Assembly: GCA_023392755.1 (NCBI GenBank) | Contig: JAEWNM010000023.1 | Span: forward strand, 1-6,645 | From: Bacillota bacterium | GTDB taxonomy: Bacteria; Bacillota; Clostridia; Christensenellales; Aristaeellaceae | Direction of reading: 5' to 3' | DNA length: 6,645 nucleotides | Shown here: positions 6,435-6,645 of the stretch, piece by piece | Position numbering within the stretch: position 1 is the first letter of the stretch | Layout: every line of letters starts with the position of its first letter | Notes under the pieces: generated by a model | Seen by the model: only the letters and a program-made list of their open reading frames with translations | Database searches by the model: none | What the model was told of the DNA's origin: nothing | Translations under genes and position numbers: made by a program

Positions 6435-6463
6435 CCGAAGGTCCAGGGCGACCGGAAAGCCCT
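6435..6463 (+). repeat. Module B, copy 2
   Basis: The copy begins CCGAAGGTCCAGGGC, also found at 6539-6553, and ends CGGAAAGCCCT, also found at 6205-6215. CCAGGGC (6443-6449) pairs with GCCCTGG (6459-6465) in a perfect 7-bp stem with a 9-base loop; the stem reaches two bases beyond the module. Copy 1 forms a stem at the corresponding place with different bases. Confidence 0.65.
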
Positions 6464-6465
6464 GG

Positions 6466-6483
6466 TCGTGCCCGCAGGCACGA
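6466..6483 (+). repeat. Compact perfect hairpin after module B copy 2
   Basis: TCGTGCC (6466-6472) pairs with GGCACGA (6477-6483) around the 4-base loop CGCA. It directly abuts the 6443-6465 stem. AACCCCTTCTG follows, so there is no rightward T-run. Confidence 0.6.
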
Positions 6484-6538
6484 AACCCCTTCTGCTTGTC
6501 TTAAGTCAAAATAGCAATAATCATATAGAATATGGCAT

Positions 6539-6645
6539 CCGAAGGTCCAGGGCTCCGTAGCCGAAGCGCCGCCTGTAGCGGATAAAGCGAGGCGGAGGAG
6601 GCTGGCGAAACAAGCAGTGCGAAGCGGCAGCGAGCAATGCGCCCC
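6539..6645 (+). repeat. Module A, copy 3, running to the window edge
   Basis: The order is leader CCGAAGGTCCAGGGCTCCG, AGCCGAAGCGCCGCCTG, stem section, core GGAGGAGGCTGGC and tail ending GCGCCCC at the last base. Possible nested pairing is AGCC (6559-6562) with GGCT (6600-6603) outside CCGCCT (6569-6574) with AGGCGG (6590-6595). The A at 6577 weakens the alternative short CCGCC-TGT-GGCGG hairpin present in copy 2. The element may continue beyond the window. Confidence 0.75.

Larger units (their letters stand above)
6120..6645. other. Gene-free region made of modular hairpin repeats
   Basis: No open frame here looks like a protein. The longest, a 65-residue minus-strand frame (6284-6481), is made of repeat DNA and is rich in Ala, Arg, Leu and Ser. 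The region begins with a terminator-like hairpin, then an AT-rich stretch with a 6-bp stem (GCATTT 6163-6168 with AAATGC 6174-6179). It continues as a mosaic of related modules starting with CCGAAGG and containing GGAGGAGGCTGGC. A second AT-rich stretch (6484-6538) separates the last copy, which runs off the window. No IS ends, transposase, tRNA or CRISPR spacing is seen. Confidence 0.75.

Noticed and set aside
6284..6481. A 65-residue minus-strand frame starting GTG, with AGAAGGGG four bases upstream
   Set aside because: It lies wholly in repeat DNA, has a biased Ala/Arg/Leu/Ser composition with no recognisable fold, and its AGAAGGGG is too close to the GTG for a good start.
6496..6531. Rightward promoter in the AT-rich stretch (TTGTCT and TAGAAT)
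   Set aside because: TAGAAT (6526-6531) resembles a -10 box, but TTGTCT is 24 bases away and no better -35 box lies at 16-18 bases.
6183..6645. CRISPR array
   Set aside because: The repeats differ in length, are modular, and have no regular unique spacers.
6230..6645. Integron attC sites or IS ends
   Set aside because: No paired RYYYAAC/GTTRRRY core sites, no integrase or transposase, and no terminal inverted repeats with target duplications are seen.

Overview
The window holds most of a peptide-type ABC transporter operon, a sulfur-assimilation gene read in the same direction, and about 530 bases of gene-free DNA built from short, related, hairpin-forming repeats. All five transporter genes and the PLP-enzyme gene are on the + strand. 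The base composition is fairly GC-rich by eye. Most starts have clear purine-rich ribosome binding sites (AAGGGG, AAAGGGGG, AAAGGAG types). The transporter proteins look like Firmicutes versions: the OppD C-terminus reads GDAFAQRN...KID...THVARTWLL, and OppF ends PGHF..ANERE. My best guess is a GC-rich member of the Clostridia (Oscillospiraceae or Christensenellales-like gut lineages). That is inference, not a database result.

Layout. Bases 1-659 are the 3' part of a family-5 solute-binding protein gene (oppA/dppA type), with its start outside the window. Bases 660-788 are a spacer with two tandem stem-loops, one a perfect 12-bp hairpin with no T-run after it. Then follow the two permeases (789-1733 and 1733-2737, overlapping by one base in TGATG) and the two ATPases (2756-3871 and 3861-4793, overlapping by 11 bases). 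This is the standard A-B-C-D-F order of nickel/peptide/opine importers. A GC stem with a short T-run straddles the oppF stop codon and may act as a weak terminator. After a 60-base gap comes metY (4854-6119), an O-acetylhomoserine sulfhydrylase.

How the genes work together. The binding protein captures an oligopeptide or dipeptide outside the cell. OppB and OppC form the membrane channel, and OppD and OppF power it with ATP. The binding-protein gene uses only ATC for the 13 isoleucines after the first methionine visible here, while the permease genes use ATA freely. Together with the hairpins after its stop codon, this fits the usual need for much more binding protein than permease. MetY makes homocysteine from O-acetylhomoserine and sulfide. 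Its link to the transporter may be simple adjacency or a shared nutritional theme (peptides and sulfur amino acids); the sequence does not decide.

The 6120-6645 tail is the least conventional part. No believable gene is present. It contains two long copies of a modular repeat (6230-6366 and 6539 to the window edge), a partial copy (6385-6434), and two copies of a second module (6183-6215 and 6435-6463). Stems are often kept where sequences differ. One copy has an enlarged hairpin with 14 paired bases plus an outer stem. A terminator-like hairpin reading leftward lies just after metY, which suggests that transcription from the right may pass through the repeats and stop there.
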